From positions 1 to 64,000 of the forward strand of contig CAJNDS010000055.1 in assembly GCA_905221605.1 (NCBI GenBank): a DNA stretch of 64,000 nucleotides, written 5' to 3'. The position numbers were made by a program, and so were the translations under genes. The notes below the pieces were generated by a model. The model had not been told where the DNA came from. It did not search any database and saw only the letters and a list, made by a program, of their open reading frames with translations. Below are positions 32,660 through 42,659 of the stretch, piece by piece; the first letter of the stretch is position 1; each line of letters opens with the position of its first letter. The stretch comes from Symbiodinium natans (lineage: Eukaryota > Sar > Dinophyceae > Suessiales > Symbiodiniaceae).

Positions 32660-32967
32660 GCATCATGAACTGACCTCTTCAAGCGCTGCCAAATAAACCA
32701 TACTTCCCAAAACCTCAAAGACTGTTTCTCTGACCTTTCCGCTGGCCTCCCCGTTCTCGACATTGTGCTCCAGCGCGAGCCACTCCTCGTACATCTCCCG
32801 AGCACCTCAGTGCTGTAGCGCCACATGTCGCAAGCATGGAAGCGATTCTTCCTTGCTGCACAGGCACGTTGCCAATCTCCAACCAGTTCATATTCAAAGA
32901 TCAGCCGCTTCAGCAGGTCCTCTTGCTTCTGGCTGTCCTCCAAGCGCCAACATTTCGCAGGATCAAA
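32660..32967 (-). CDS. CFAP70: CFAP70 exon(s), start of TPR region
   Basis: Begins FDPAKCWRLEDSQKQEDLLK, then RLIFEYELVGDWQRACAARK. This matches the point in animal CFAP70 where TPR repeats start ([26 protein letters not shown]). A second piece in another frame reads EMYEEWLALEHNVENGEASG then VRETVFEVLGSMVYLAALEE (about 32,795-32,660), probably after a short intron. The 5' boundary at 32,967 follows TTCCAG. Confidence 0.6.
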
Positions 32968-33010
32968 CTGGAAAACGTGCACAACAAAAAGTGCTGCTCT
33001 GCCCCCCTGC
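32968..33010 (-). other. 43-base GC-AG intron in CFAP70
   Basis: The donor reads GTGCAG|GCAGGG and the acceptor CGTTTTCCAG|TTTGAT. Removing 43 bases joins ETVQ to FDPAKCW in phase 0. Read through, both flanking frames soon meet stops. It is at the short limit for a spliceosomal intron; a frameshift relative to the ancestor is the alternative. Confidence 0.55.
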
Positions 33011-35782
33011 CTGCACTGTCTCCGCATCCGGTGCATCATCCAGTTGGGACTGTGGGCTCCGCCACAGCTGCTCGTCGCGCAGACGTCTATGTTTGTCAAC
33101 GTCTGCGTTGAGAGCACGAACTAAATGCTTCAGGATGTAGACACACAGGTAGGAGTACTTGGCATCATTCTCATTTCCATTGAGCCCACAGGATGGCCCG
33201 TTCTTATTCTCGGCCCTCACAAGCCGGACGATAGCAGGGCGAAGCTTATTGCCCAAGTCCCTGAATGTAGTCCCATCCTCCTGCAGCCACTGCAGGAACT
33301 CGCCCCGGTTCACACCCTTGTGCCCCAACAAAGGAATGGATTCTGCATTTACTGGGTCCGTCTTTGTCTCTTCCAGACCAGTCTCGTGACACCAACGGGC
33401 GAATTCGAAGGCAAGTCGTGCGATGACCTTGCTGGCTTCTTTCTCCAACTCGTCATTCACAGTGGGAGGTGGTCGCTTTTCTGGTGGCGGCGGAATGTAT
33501 GGCTCACCTGACGGTTGCAAAGCTGGTCGCACATCGCGCGGGCACAGTCGCATCAACGGGCGGTCTAGGCGAATCACTCCCTTCACGTAGGTCTCACAAG
33601 CCTTGAAGGGCAGTGCTGAAAATTCTTCGCTTTCAAACTCGCCCTTTGGCTGCGCTCCAACCTGCGTGAAGAAAGCTCTGAATTCCACCTCAGGACCCCC
33701 GCTGGCATCAGGAGGTGCCAAGATGCGACGCAAATCCAGAAATGCCTGAGCATGGTGCCATCTTGCCAGTTTTGCCAATGCAGCTTGGGCTTCCGGCAGC
33801 TCCTTGAAGTCAACAACGCCCTGTCCACTTAGCGCCGGGAACATGTACAACCATGTCCCTCCAGTCTGGCTGAGCGGGTCCGCTGTTGCATTGCGACCTC
33901 GGTCGTCCCCCACGGTGTTCAATAGGCGCTGGAGCCACTCCCTGCCACGGTAGCCCCGCACTTCACATCCAGACCACTCGACACGAGGAAGAGACTCCTC
34001 CGCCTCAACGAAATGCTCCGCGTGGCTATCGAACAGTGCTTTGAAGGTGTTGTGGTCAATTCCGCCAAATCCAGACTCAATAAACGACCGGCAAGCAGCC
34101 AGCCGTCGCCATTGTTCAGCCGCGTTGACGGCTTGAAGCGAGGCAAAAGCATCTGGACCTAGCTTGCCTTCAGCTGCAGCGTCTAAGACAAAGAATAGAG
34201 CTTGTACATCGGTCATCGTGCCCTCACCATCCAGGCGTTTGATGCCAGCTAAAAACTCTGGACAGCTGATGCTTGCGGCCTCAGGGTCATCCATCAGTGC
34301 CTGCAGCGCAGCCTCACCAGGGGATCCCAAGAAGCCGTCCTCGCCATACAGCAGCTTCTCCAGCGCTGACAGCGAACTCGGAACGGACGAGACCGATTCC
34401 AGGCACGTCAGTGACTGGAACGCCTGATGGCCTAAGGTGGCTGAGGAGTCCGCTTCGGCAAGATATGCAAAAGCGAAGACATGGTCAAGCGCCTCCTCAT
34501 CTGTGTACCCCAGTTGCGTCGCTGCTGAAACGAAGGTTTCCCGTGTGATGGACCCGGTTTGCTGCGCATCCACCTGACGAAGCAAGGCTTGTATCGAGCC
34601 GGTGGCAGACAACAGCCACGCGTAAGCTTTCGAAGCAGCTTCCAAGTCTTTCAGGCGCTTTCTCACGCCCAAAACTCGAAAGTCTTCTCGTGTCACATAG
34701 CCTGCTCGACTGGAGTCAAGTGCTACGAACAAAGCTTCGACCTCCTCGGGTTCCTTGTTGACACCCATCTGCTCGAGGCCTGTCGTGAGGCTCTGGCGCG
34801 TCAAGAACCCCTCCGTTTCCGTATCTATGGCCGAAAAAGCTGTCTCCAAGCTTTCGTGCTTCTCCACCAGCAAGCTGTGCAGTTCTACAAGCTGCTCTGC
34901 TGTTGCCGGCACTGTGATTTCCAACAACCGCAAGAAATCATGAAGCCCAATGCGCCCACCCAGTCCCGTACGGGGTCGGCAAAGGAAGTTGAAGACTGCC
35001 GGGCCATCCACTTTGCCTGGAAAGCCAGCACGCATGAGGCTTTCCTGGAACTCTTCCATGCCAATGTCAAAGGAAATGTCTGGCTCATGCGTTGGGGATA
35101 CTGGAGTCTCGGGATCCGCAGGCTCTGCAGTTTCATCCGCCCCTTCTGCCGGCTTGGCTTCCGCTTCTTCGGGAGGAAGATCGATGTGGGGCAGAACCAG
35201 CTGGCCGCCGTTGAACTCACAGCCCAAGACACGGAGGCTGTAGCGGAGGGGATGTGTCTCTAAGAGGCCTTCGGCCGTGCCAGGCTCTGGAAGCGGGCCA
35301 CCAGCCTCAAGCAGCTTCTGCGGCAAATGATACAATCCATCGAGGCGTACAGTAAGTATAGCCCAGTCATGCAGGTCTTCTGGACACAGGATCCGGCCGA
35401 TTGGGGCTGCTGTTGAAATTTTCAGCATCAGCCGTCCAGGCGGAGGCTCAGAAAAGGGCGGAGGCACCTCAGCCTCCCCAGGTTCCTTCTGTGCTTCCGC
35501 GTCCTCGGCCTCCTCTGCCGCCTTGGCTTCAGCTGCCTCTGCTGCAGCCGCAACTTCCTTCTCATACTCTGCTCGAAGCTCCTCAAGCAAGGATTCTGAC
35601 CATTTCAAGTCCACATCCAGGTCCAGCACAGCCGTGTCGTGGATCAAGGCGCTCAAGTCAATGGTAGCTTCTGCCAGAGGAACGGGCGTAGCCCCGTTCC
35701 TGAAAAGCTTCAAGCGCATGGGCGTGCAAACGCTGTCGAGGAGGCGTTGCCTTAGGTCTTTCAAGATGCTCTGTTGCCGCAC
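33011..35782 (-). CDS. CFAP70: CFAP70 large exon: C2-like region, EF-hand block, conserved core
   Basis: About 920 residues without a stop. The start is a splice acceptor somewhere in the first 60 bases, not an ATG. Order: FRNGATPVPLAEATIDLSAL (end of the first C2-like domain, compare LGQAVVDLLPLL in animals); a Glu/Ala-rich coil; LTVRLDGLYHLPQKL and LRYSLRVLGCEFNGGQLVL (second C2-like domain); four EF-hand-like helices and loops (about residues 300-560); YVKGVIRLDRPLM; PPPPEKRPPPTVNDELEKEA; and GVNRGEFLQWLQEDGTTF with NKLRPAIVRLVRAENK, matching FKEQLKHAVVKIVREKYLK. CFAP70 sits in the ciliary central apparatus and affects flagellar beating. The EF-hand block is not in animal CFAP70 as I recall it. 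Confidence 0.8.
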
Positions 35783-36014
35783 GTCGCCTTGTTATTATGG
35801 GATGTCCATTTACATGGCAAGGCATTGCCCATCGGATCGCTCAACTATCTCGAACCAAAGCTTCTGGCCTCTCCGCTTGATGTTGGCACGGTTTCGAGAT
35901 CCGGCACAGTGCCGTCGGTGGATCGATGGATGCAGGGCGGGAGTCGTCCTGCATGCAGAAACTGTGCGAACGCCCACGGATTTTCTAGGTTCACGACCCT
36001 TGGGCTTCCAAGTC

Positions 36015-36586
36015 TATTCGCAACTTGAGAAGCGCGGGCCTCTTTCTTCTTCTTGCCCGCGGCTGCTTCTGCCTCTAGTACCACACAGGGCCCCCCAATC
36101 AGCATGGCGATGCAAAAGTAGTCGCAACAAACCGTATGAACCCCGAGACATCGGATCATGTCGGATAGTAGCGATCACATGAAAGTCCCAGCAGGCGGCC
36201 TCAGCCTTGAGCCGCTTTGCCTCTGCCAAAGCCTCCAGGGACTGGAAAAGGAACGGCCCGGGCTCCATGGACTCCTCATTAAGTGCTCGGGGGCAAGCGC
36301 GCACGCCAACGCGCATGACTCGTCTGCTGTTGCAAGCACTTGCGAATCTGCTGGCATCTTGCTGTAACACCTGCTCTACTGCTCCTCCACCTGTGCTTCA
36401 GATGCATAGTCCTGGCTGGATGAGATGTGTGATTTGTGCCTCACCAGATCATGAGAACTCACGAGCGTCACATGTTGTGGACTTTCTTGCGTCCTCTTCC
36501 AAGCCCAGACCAGCTATCTGGATGAAGGTCACCTCAGGCTTTGGAAGCCCCTGCGCTTGGGCAACCTCAATGTGGAACACGATCCC
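36015..36586 (-). CDS. CFAP70: CFAP70, N-terminal exons 2 to 4
   Basis: Exon 2 starts at 36,586 after GGCAG: GIVFHIEVAQAQGLPKPEVT then FIQIAGLGLEEDARKSTTC, the first C2-like strands (compare [28 protein letters not shown]). Further pieces in order are ALNEESMEPGPFLFQSLEAL with AEAKRLKAE (about 36,290-36,195) and IGGPCVVLEAEAAAGKKKKE (about 36,105-36,030). Both resemble the PVFLTVTEVLPKEKK segment, so one may be the true exon and the other part of an intron or a species-specific addition. The 3' splice sites of these pieces were not fixed. Confidence 0.5.
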
Positions 36587-36650
36587 CTGCCAGCAACTCA
36601 GCAGTGGCACAACAGTTCGACAATTCCTGCACTAGATGTGAAAGATGTGC

Positions 36651-36683
36651 CTGTTCTGGTGGTGGCTGTTTCTCTTCAGTCAT
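36651..36683 (-). CDS. CFAP70: CFAP70, first coding exon
   Basis: An 11-codon exon, MTEEKQPPPEQ, starting at the ATG at 36,683 and ending at a GC donor (CAG|GCACAT). A 64-base GC-AG intron (36,587-36,650) leads to exon 2 in phase 0. The short acidic/Pro-rich start before the first C2 strand suits the family. Support is by phase and motif only. Confidence 0.55.
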
Positions 36684-38833
36684 CCTGTTCATGCAGCAGA
36701 AGATTGAACAGGAACCTGCTTCCAGCTTCTGAATCAGAACAGCAAGACAGCCTGCGTGAGGCAGTGCTCCGGCAACTATCTGGAACCAAGCATTCGCCTC
36801 CGAAGCGTAAAAACAAACTTGCATATTGAAGAGTTGAGCTGGTCTACATGTGCTGAAGACTCAGAACAGGCATTTGCAGCGTTTAGTGCGTGAGCCCTTC
36901 TCCGAAAGCGCCGATACAACTTCACATCTGCATGGCTGGTTGTCCAGCAGTCTTTGACTAGCATGCTTGCCAACGCCGCAACTAATGAGTTCGCTTCATG
37001 CACGAACTCGAGGAAAACATTTCCGGGCAGTACCATGTTTTTTGGGAAACTCAGGCAGACGATGCGCACAAGTCCAACACTGGCAGCCCAGGCACAAAGG
37101 ACGATTCAAACTTGGCTCCCTAAAACTAGCTGCCAAAACTTCTGTTGAGCCAAGCAGCTGCCAGTACCCCAGTACCCATACAGTAATCCGAAGTGCATGG
37201 CTTCACACTATCATTCACACTATCAGGCCTTGTAGCTTGCAGACTGCTTGCAGCAACTGGGACTAAGCTTCTAAAAACCCTCGAGAGAATGTGTGGACGA
37301 TTTCCAATTCTGAAAACATGAAGACAGCGTCAGCTCTCCCAAGCATGGGCACTCTTGAGCAGCTCTCCCAAGCTCGGCATCAGCACTCCTCTCCCAAGGC
37401 ATTGAGCACCAACCGAAGGGGGTTGGCGGACACCGGAGTCGAACACCCGGAAAGTAGACCTCTGGAGAAGTGGATATCGCAGAACAAGCTACTGTGGCAC
37501 CATTCTGTGCGGCGATGGCAAGCTAAGGATGACACTCGGCCCGCTGTCGAACTCATAGCCGTTTCTGGAAAACCTGTCACAAGCAAGGTTGATGATTGGT
37601 GTTTTGCAGATGACTGAGTAGGCAGCTTAGCGCAGGGCGAGTGCGCCACCTTGCAGCTGCTGGTGTCACTGCTGTGATGGAAGCAACAAGAACAGCTGCT
37701 CTCCCTCCCGAGCCCACCGAGCCCGAGGGTTGCGTTTTGGGGCTCAACATGGTCAAGGAAATACCGTTCTCCGGCTGCCTCTCCAGCACGAATCCGACCT
37801 CGCTCTTCCTAGCTACGCAGCTACTTGGGCAACGTGGGGCAAGCCTCCAAGACCCTTAGCATACTTGACACTACCAGTATGTCTGCCTGCGACGGTGCCC
37901 TAGATTGATTTGCATATACTAGCAAATTCTAGGTAAACAGGTACACAGAGGATACACGTCAACCCAAACTTCGATGGCTCGAAACACTCTGTGGCACACG
38001 CGACATTGCATGCCACTGGACATGAGCACAGAACATGGTTACATAGTTTCAAAGAGCGTTCTTGGGAAGGCTGAAGCCGCCACCCCGCCAGGAACACTGT
38101 GGGATTCGCACACCAGGACCTCGCGTCCTGCACGCGCCTGAGTGACTTCAAGTGAGAGCCTGCATTACAATAACATGTGCGCGCCGGCATGTGTGCAGAA
38201 TGTGTGCAGCTAACAGAAACAAAGCTTTGACGGGTTTTAGGCCCGGCACCAGCATGCCAGCCGATGCCAAACCTCCAAATCCCGATCCTGCACCCACATG
38301 CACCCACACTGTTGGGGGACCCTCTGCACTTCAAGACTGTTTGCTCGAACGTGGAGCGGGCTCCCCTGAGGCTCGGGGCAGTCGTGCCTATGACAACGAC
38401 ATCCACTTCGGCATCAGCACTGCTGTTCGATCTCTTCGCCTACCGCTGCTTCGCATCACAACGACTGGATCGGCTGGTTTTCCACTCTGCCTTTCTGAAG
38501 ATCTTGCCGTGCCAGCGCGGTTGTCCGATCTTGGACCTGGCAGCGGTTTGGCACGAAACTCCGACACCCTTGAAAATGAGGGAGCCTCCGCTTCGAGCGC
38601 GAAGCCCAGAGAGGCGCCTCACAAGTCACTATGGTCAACATTCATCGTCCAAATGCAACGAAACAGCATCCGAGCAGCTAAGATTTGGACAAGAGCACCG
38701 AGGCAAACTTTGGCCCCTGCGCATGACGAGCCTGCAAGGCAGATGTTCGTTGGGACTTCATGGTCGTGGTGAAGCGCCACACGAATGCAGAGAGTGCAGA
38801 GCACGTGAACGATGCAAGATTTCACACAGGCAC
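36684..38833. other. Region upstream of CFAP70, no gene assigned
   Basis: A minus-strand piece near 37,069-36,960 (RIVCLSFPKNMVLPGNVFLE then FVHEANSLVAALASMLVKDC) has protein character and could be an exon of an unknown gene. No other supported gene here. Confidence 0.35.
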
Positions 38834-38944
38834 ATCCTCGCTAATCTCCCGGCACATGTCATTGGCAGATGCGATTGCTTCGACCCAAACTTTGAGGGCA
38901 GAAGCATCGCTGACGCGCATTACCAGCTTCTTCACATGGAAGGC
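38834..38944 (-). CDS. Single exon resembling the C-terminal helix of a PH domain
   Basis: A 37-residue exon between TTTTCAG (38,945) and a GT donor after 38,834. It reads AFHVKKLVMRVSDASALKVW then VEAIASANDMC. A beta strand, then S-D/A-S-x-L, then the W-V-x-A-I helix is the usual end of PH domains. The rest of the domain was not found with confidence upstream. Confidence 0.35.
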
Positions 38945-39559
38945 CTGAAAACCTGCCCGGTGGATCTCCAAAAGTCAGGTGCGGAAGCTATCATGCGAAT
39001 CATGCGCCCAACTTGAAGGCCAAAGCTGCTTCCAGCCGAGCTGCGGCCGTCTTGCAAGAGGACGACGAGCTGCAGCAGTCCGCTGTTCGGACTACTGGAG
39101 GGCTCCTCCGATCAGGGTGGAATAGGGCGGGTCAGGCTCCACAGGTTACACATGGTTACACACGTTCCCGACACTGGTCAACTCTCTTTGAGCGCAAAGG
39201 AGGGTCCGTAGCCTCCCCGGAGCCGAGTGAATGGTCGCAGAGGGTGAATGTCAGCCTGCACCGAGGCGTAAATGAACACCGCTCCGGATCAGCGTGAGAT
39301 GCCCCCCTCAGAAAGGCCTGGGAGGGTCGACAGCCTGAGTTGGTCTTCTTAGTCTTCTTTCTCTACCATCTTCCACATCAGTCCCCCTCACTCATGCAAG
39401 TCTTTTGCAAGCCCCAAGCAGTGCTCTTAAGCAGTGCTCTTATAAGCAGGGCAAGCAGCCGCGAGCTTGGCATACTTTGTGTGGAGGAAGGCAAACGGAT
39501 TCAGCCCAGGCCCGGAGTCCATCTCAAAGAACAACATCGGCCCACATAGCGAAAGCCAG

Positions 39560-40240
39560 ACCTAATTGAAGCCAACAACGGGGCTTGCGACATTTGCGAA
39601 GCCTCCAGCTGCACCTAGATCCGATTGCATTCTGCGCCTTTGCTTTAGCATCTGTTCGCCCCCAGAGGCGTCTGAAACAAAGAGTCTTCTGCCTCGTGAA
39701 GCTGCAGCTTTCCTCCTGCCTTCGGGCTGCGTGGCCCTAGTCTCAAGCCGAGCGGCTGATCCGGGATGGGCATCCTTTGAGCAACGGAAGCCAAGGAAGG
39801 GCACATTTTGGAGACGTTGGAGATGTCAAAACATAAGTCAATCTAGGGCACCAGGATTCCTTGAGCCTTCGCCTGAGCAATCAATCTATTCTGTGCAGTG
39901 CTGACAGCAGCCAGACACCATGGTTTGAGGACATCACGACAGGGGAGCCGTCCACCGAATGCTCCAACCGACCAGACTGCATCCGGGCAGATGCAGTCGA
40001 CTCACCTCGCATGTACGACGTAACCAGGAATTGTCTGGAATTGTCTGATTCAAAGGCACCAAGCTGGCACAGCACCAGCACATCTTGGGAGCCGTGTGGA
40101 CTTGATGCTGCCAGGCGGCAGATCATTCCAGCAATTTGCATGCACTCCTTGGCTGATCGGCACCGGCACAAAGAGGAGAAGGTAGCAAAAGCCAAAAGCC
40201 GTTGTTGGGACTTTAGTTGATGAGTATAAGTGGCTCGAGA
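39560..40240 (-). CDS. Unassigned exons
   Basis: Two minus-strand stretches look translated. The first reads CMQIAGMICRLAASSPHGSQ, then DVLVLCQLGAFESDNSRQFL and VTSYMRGES (about 40,160-40,010). The second reads GRRLFVSDASGGEQMLKQRR, then MQSDLGAAGGFANVASP (about 39,690-39,567). They could belong to the same gene as the PH-like exon at 38.9 kb. No family recognised. Confidence 0.3.
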
Positions 40241-41372
40241 TGCCAACTGAGAATTGTGGCTTGCTGCTTGCTCACCTTCTGACCGATAGACTTAAAGCTT
40301 GCCAAGCAGTTCTAGAGCTAGAGGCTCGCACGCGCAACTTCCAGAAATCCACGATGCAAAGAAGAGTCCACAAAGCTCACTGGGCGAAAGTGCGGAGCCC
40401 CAGGAAGGGTCGGCAGGCCGTCCGCGAACACTTGCCTGGGATGCAACACATCGTGTGGCCCTGTCGCAGAAATTGTGTGCGTGTGTCTGATTACGTCTGT
40501 CTGTCCGTCTGAGTCCGTGCGGTCAGACTTCTGATGTCTGATGTCCGTCTGCCTACTCTGGAGCACTCCGCTTCTGCCCAGTTGCACCCAACCAGTGGCC
40601 GACGCAATGGCCAGTTCGCGCATGTCGAACTGACCTGGATCTCCGAACTTCTTTAACTGGACACTGGGACTTGAATCCACGGCATGCCACCCAAACGCCA
40701 GCTCGGTTCCCCCTTGTTCACTCACTGTATTGCAGCCAACGTACCGGAGCTTACGGCAGGCCTCTGATGGGCGCTGGTGCCATACGGCAATTAACGGCGA
40801 AGCAGTTTCCGAGCTTTTGAACTGAGACAAGTTAGTCGAAACGGCTTTCGACTCTCGCACAGAGCAGGCACTGTAGGCGAAACGAGTTTGGGCTAACCTT
40901 CTCAAACTTGAAGGTCCGTGTTGGGAGAATGGCAGGATTGTCCATGCAAGGCATACAGAGCAAACCGCCCATCTGAAAAGAAAAGTCCATAGAGTGAAGG
41001 GTGCCTCACCTATCGAACTTCAAAGCCTCTGAAGCCCTACACCGGAAGTCCGCCGAAGCTATGAGCTTAAAAAAACTTTGAGAGTGGTGGGGTGCGCAAA
41101 GATAATTGAAGCATTGGCATAATAAATGGTGGAGCTGCGTGTGATTGCACATGTGGCCCGCGCCCGGTATTCTCGTGTTCAATATTCGCAAAGAGTGGCT
41201 GTGTCTCTCTGTCCTCAAGCGAAAGCTCTTCCAGGGCAGCTGTTGCCACGGCTCTGTAGATTGGCTCCAGGACCCAGTCTGGAACATCTTCCTGTCGGGG
41301 CATACAAGTGCACCGGTGAGCACATGTGAGCGCCCCCAAGGAAGGGCTGTTGCAGTCCTTGGTGCCACCTCC

Positions 41373-42640
41373 TTAGCAGCCAGCATACTCCACTGGATTA
41401 CGGACCAACTTGGTCGAGCAAGCCTTTTTTCGAGCAAGGGGCTGTTCAGGGCCGCCCATGCATCGAAGTCCAGCTTCTGCGAAGGAGGCAGCGGAGCATG
41501 CAAGTTCCAATGGAGCATCACCTGGAGAGGTGGCGATTTTGAGGCACCCGACACCCTCGGCTATGAGGACATCCCCAAGACTAGGGTGGACCAAGGCACC
41601 GTCGAAAAGAACAGCTGGTGCAGGCTGCTGATGGATGGAAGAATCCTAGGACAGCACTCTGGCACTCCGGGCCCCAGGACGAGCCACAGCTTTCTGCCAA
41701 AGCTTCAGACAAGCGGCGACTTGAGGTTTGTACCCCGGAGCTCATCTGACTCGACATCCATCGCCATATCAATAGACTCTTGAATGAGGTCGTCCTGCAG
41801 GGGCTCACCAGTACTCTTCCTGCCTAAGAATGTCGGACCAAGCATGAATAAATTCTCCTGGCTCTTGGAGGGGCTGTTGGCCTTCTCCTTCACATGGCAA
41901 CCGGCCGACGGCAGTTGGATCGGCATGTGGCCATGCACAGCGCCGGCATGGGCTCTTGGAATTTATGTTTAGCACATGGGGTCGTGGCCTTCTTCTTGCC
42001 GCTGAGCTTTGCAGCGCGGAGCTGTTGCCGCCACCACACCTGCCAACCCGGCACAATGGTGGGTACGAGCCTCCGGCCTCCAGCATGCAAACAAAAAGCG
42101 TGGGCCTCGGAAAGGCTGCTCAAGAGCCGATTCATCTTCTGCAGATCTGGAGGCACCTTGAGGCCTGTAAGGCCTGAGGCATGTCTTTGCGTGTACCTCC
42201 GCACTTACCTCATGCCGGCGTAAAAAAAATGCAACGAAAACGGCGCCTGTCCGCAGCGCAGACACCACACCAGTGTTTGTCAAGCAGACCTGCGACGAGA
42301 ACGCCGGCTTGCAAGATCTAAACAGTTCCAAACGTTTTGTGGCAGCGTGCAGAGTTGAGGAACTCCATGCGAAGGATCTTGGACAGCGAGAAATCCTGCC
42401 AGGCAGAGACATCACAGCACGACTCAAAGGTGTGGAACCTCGGGTTCCTCGCCCAGGAAGGTTCCCACTTGGAGAGGGCTGAGCTTCGTAGTACGCATGA
42501 AGCCCACCAGGTCAATGGGATAGTCACGCACAGAGCCCGTGACCACCAAAAAAGCCTCCGGAGAAAAGGGAGGGATTTCCCGTGCCTGCTCTTTGCGCAC
42601 TCATCCATTCTGATGCCACTTCGCTCCCCCCGCCCTAACT
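41373..42640 (-). CDS. Unassigned multi-exon gene
   Basis: Minus-strand pieces in order: EQAREIPPFSPEAFLVVTGS, VRDYPIDLVGFMRTTKLSPL and QVGTFLGEEPEVPH (about 42,600-42,435); KVPPDLQKMNRLLSSLSEAH with WQVWWRQQLRAAKLSGKKKA (about 42,160-41,970); SPSKSQENLFMLGPTFLGRK and DDLIQESIDMAMDVESDELR (about 41,880-41,730); VLIAEGVGCLKIATSPGDAP (about 41,570-41,500). The first two recall the helix order of Sec7 ARF-GEF domains (IxFL...VGxFLGE, then FxLPxExQKIDR), but the catalytic loop with its invariant Glu is not seen. Treat that as a weak guess. Exon limits are approximate. Confidence 0.35.
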
Positions 42641-42659
42641 GCAAGGCCACGGGGCGAGA

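Noticed and set aside
37411-37460. tRNA-like T-arm (GTTCGACTCC on the minus strand, followed by TGTCCGCCA)
   Set aside because: No matching acceptor 5' half, anticodon arm or D-arm could be drawn upstream, and the T-stem does not pair in the normal 5-bp form.
40318-40905. Minus-strand open frame of about 195 codons
   Set aside because: Part of it is a degenerate GTCT/GACA microsatellite read through; the rest has no family features.
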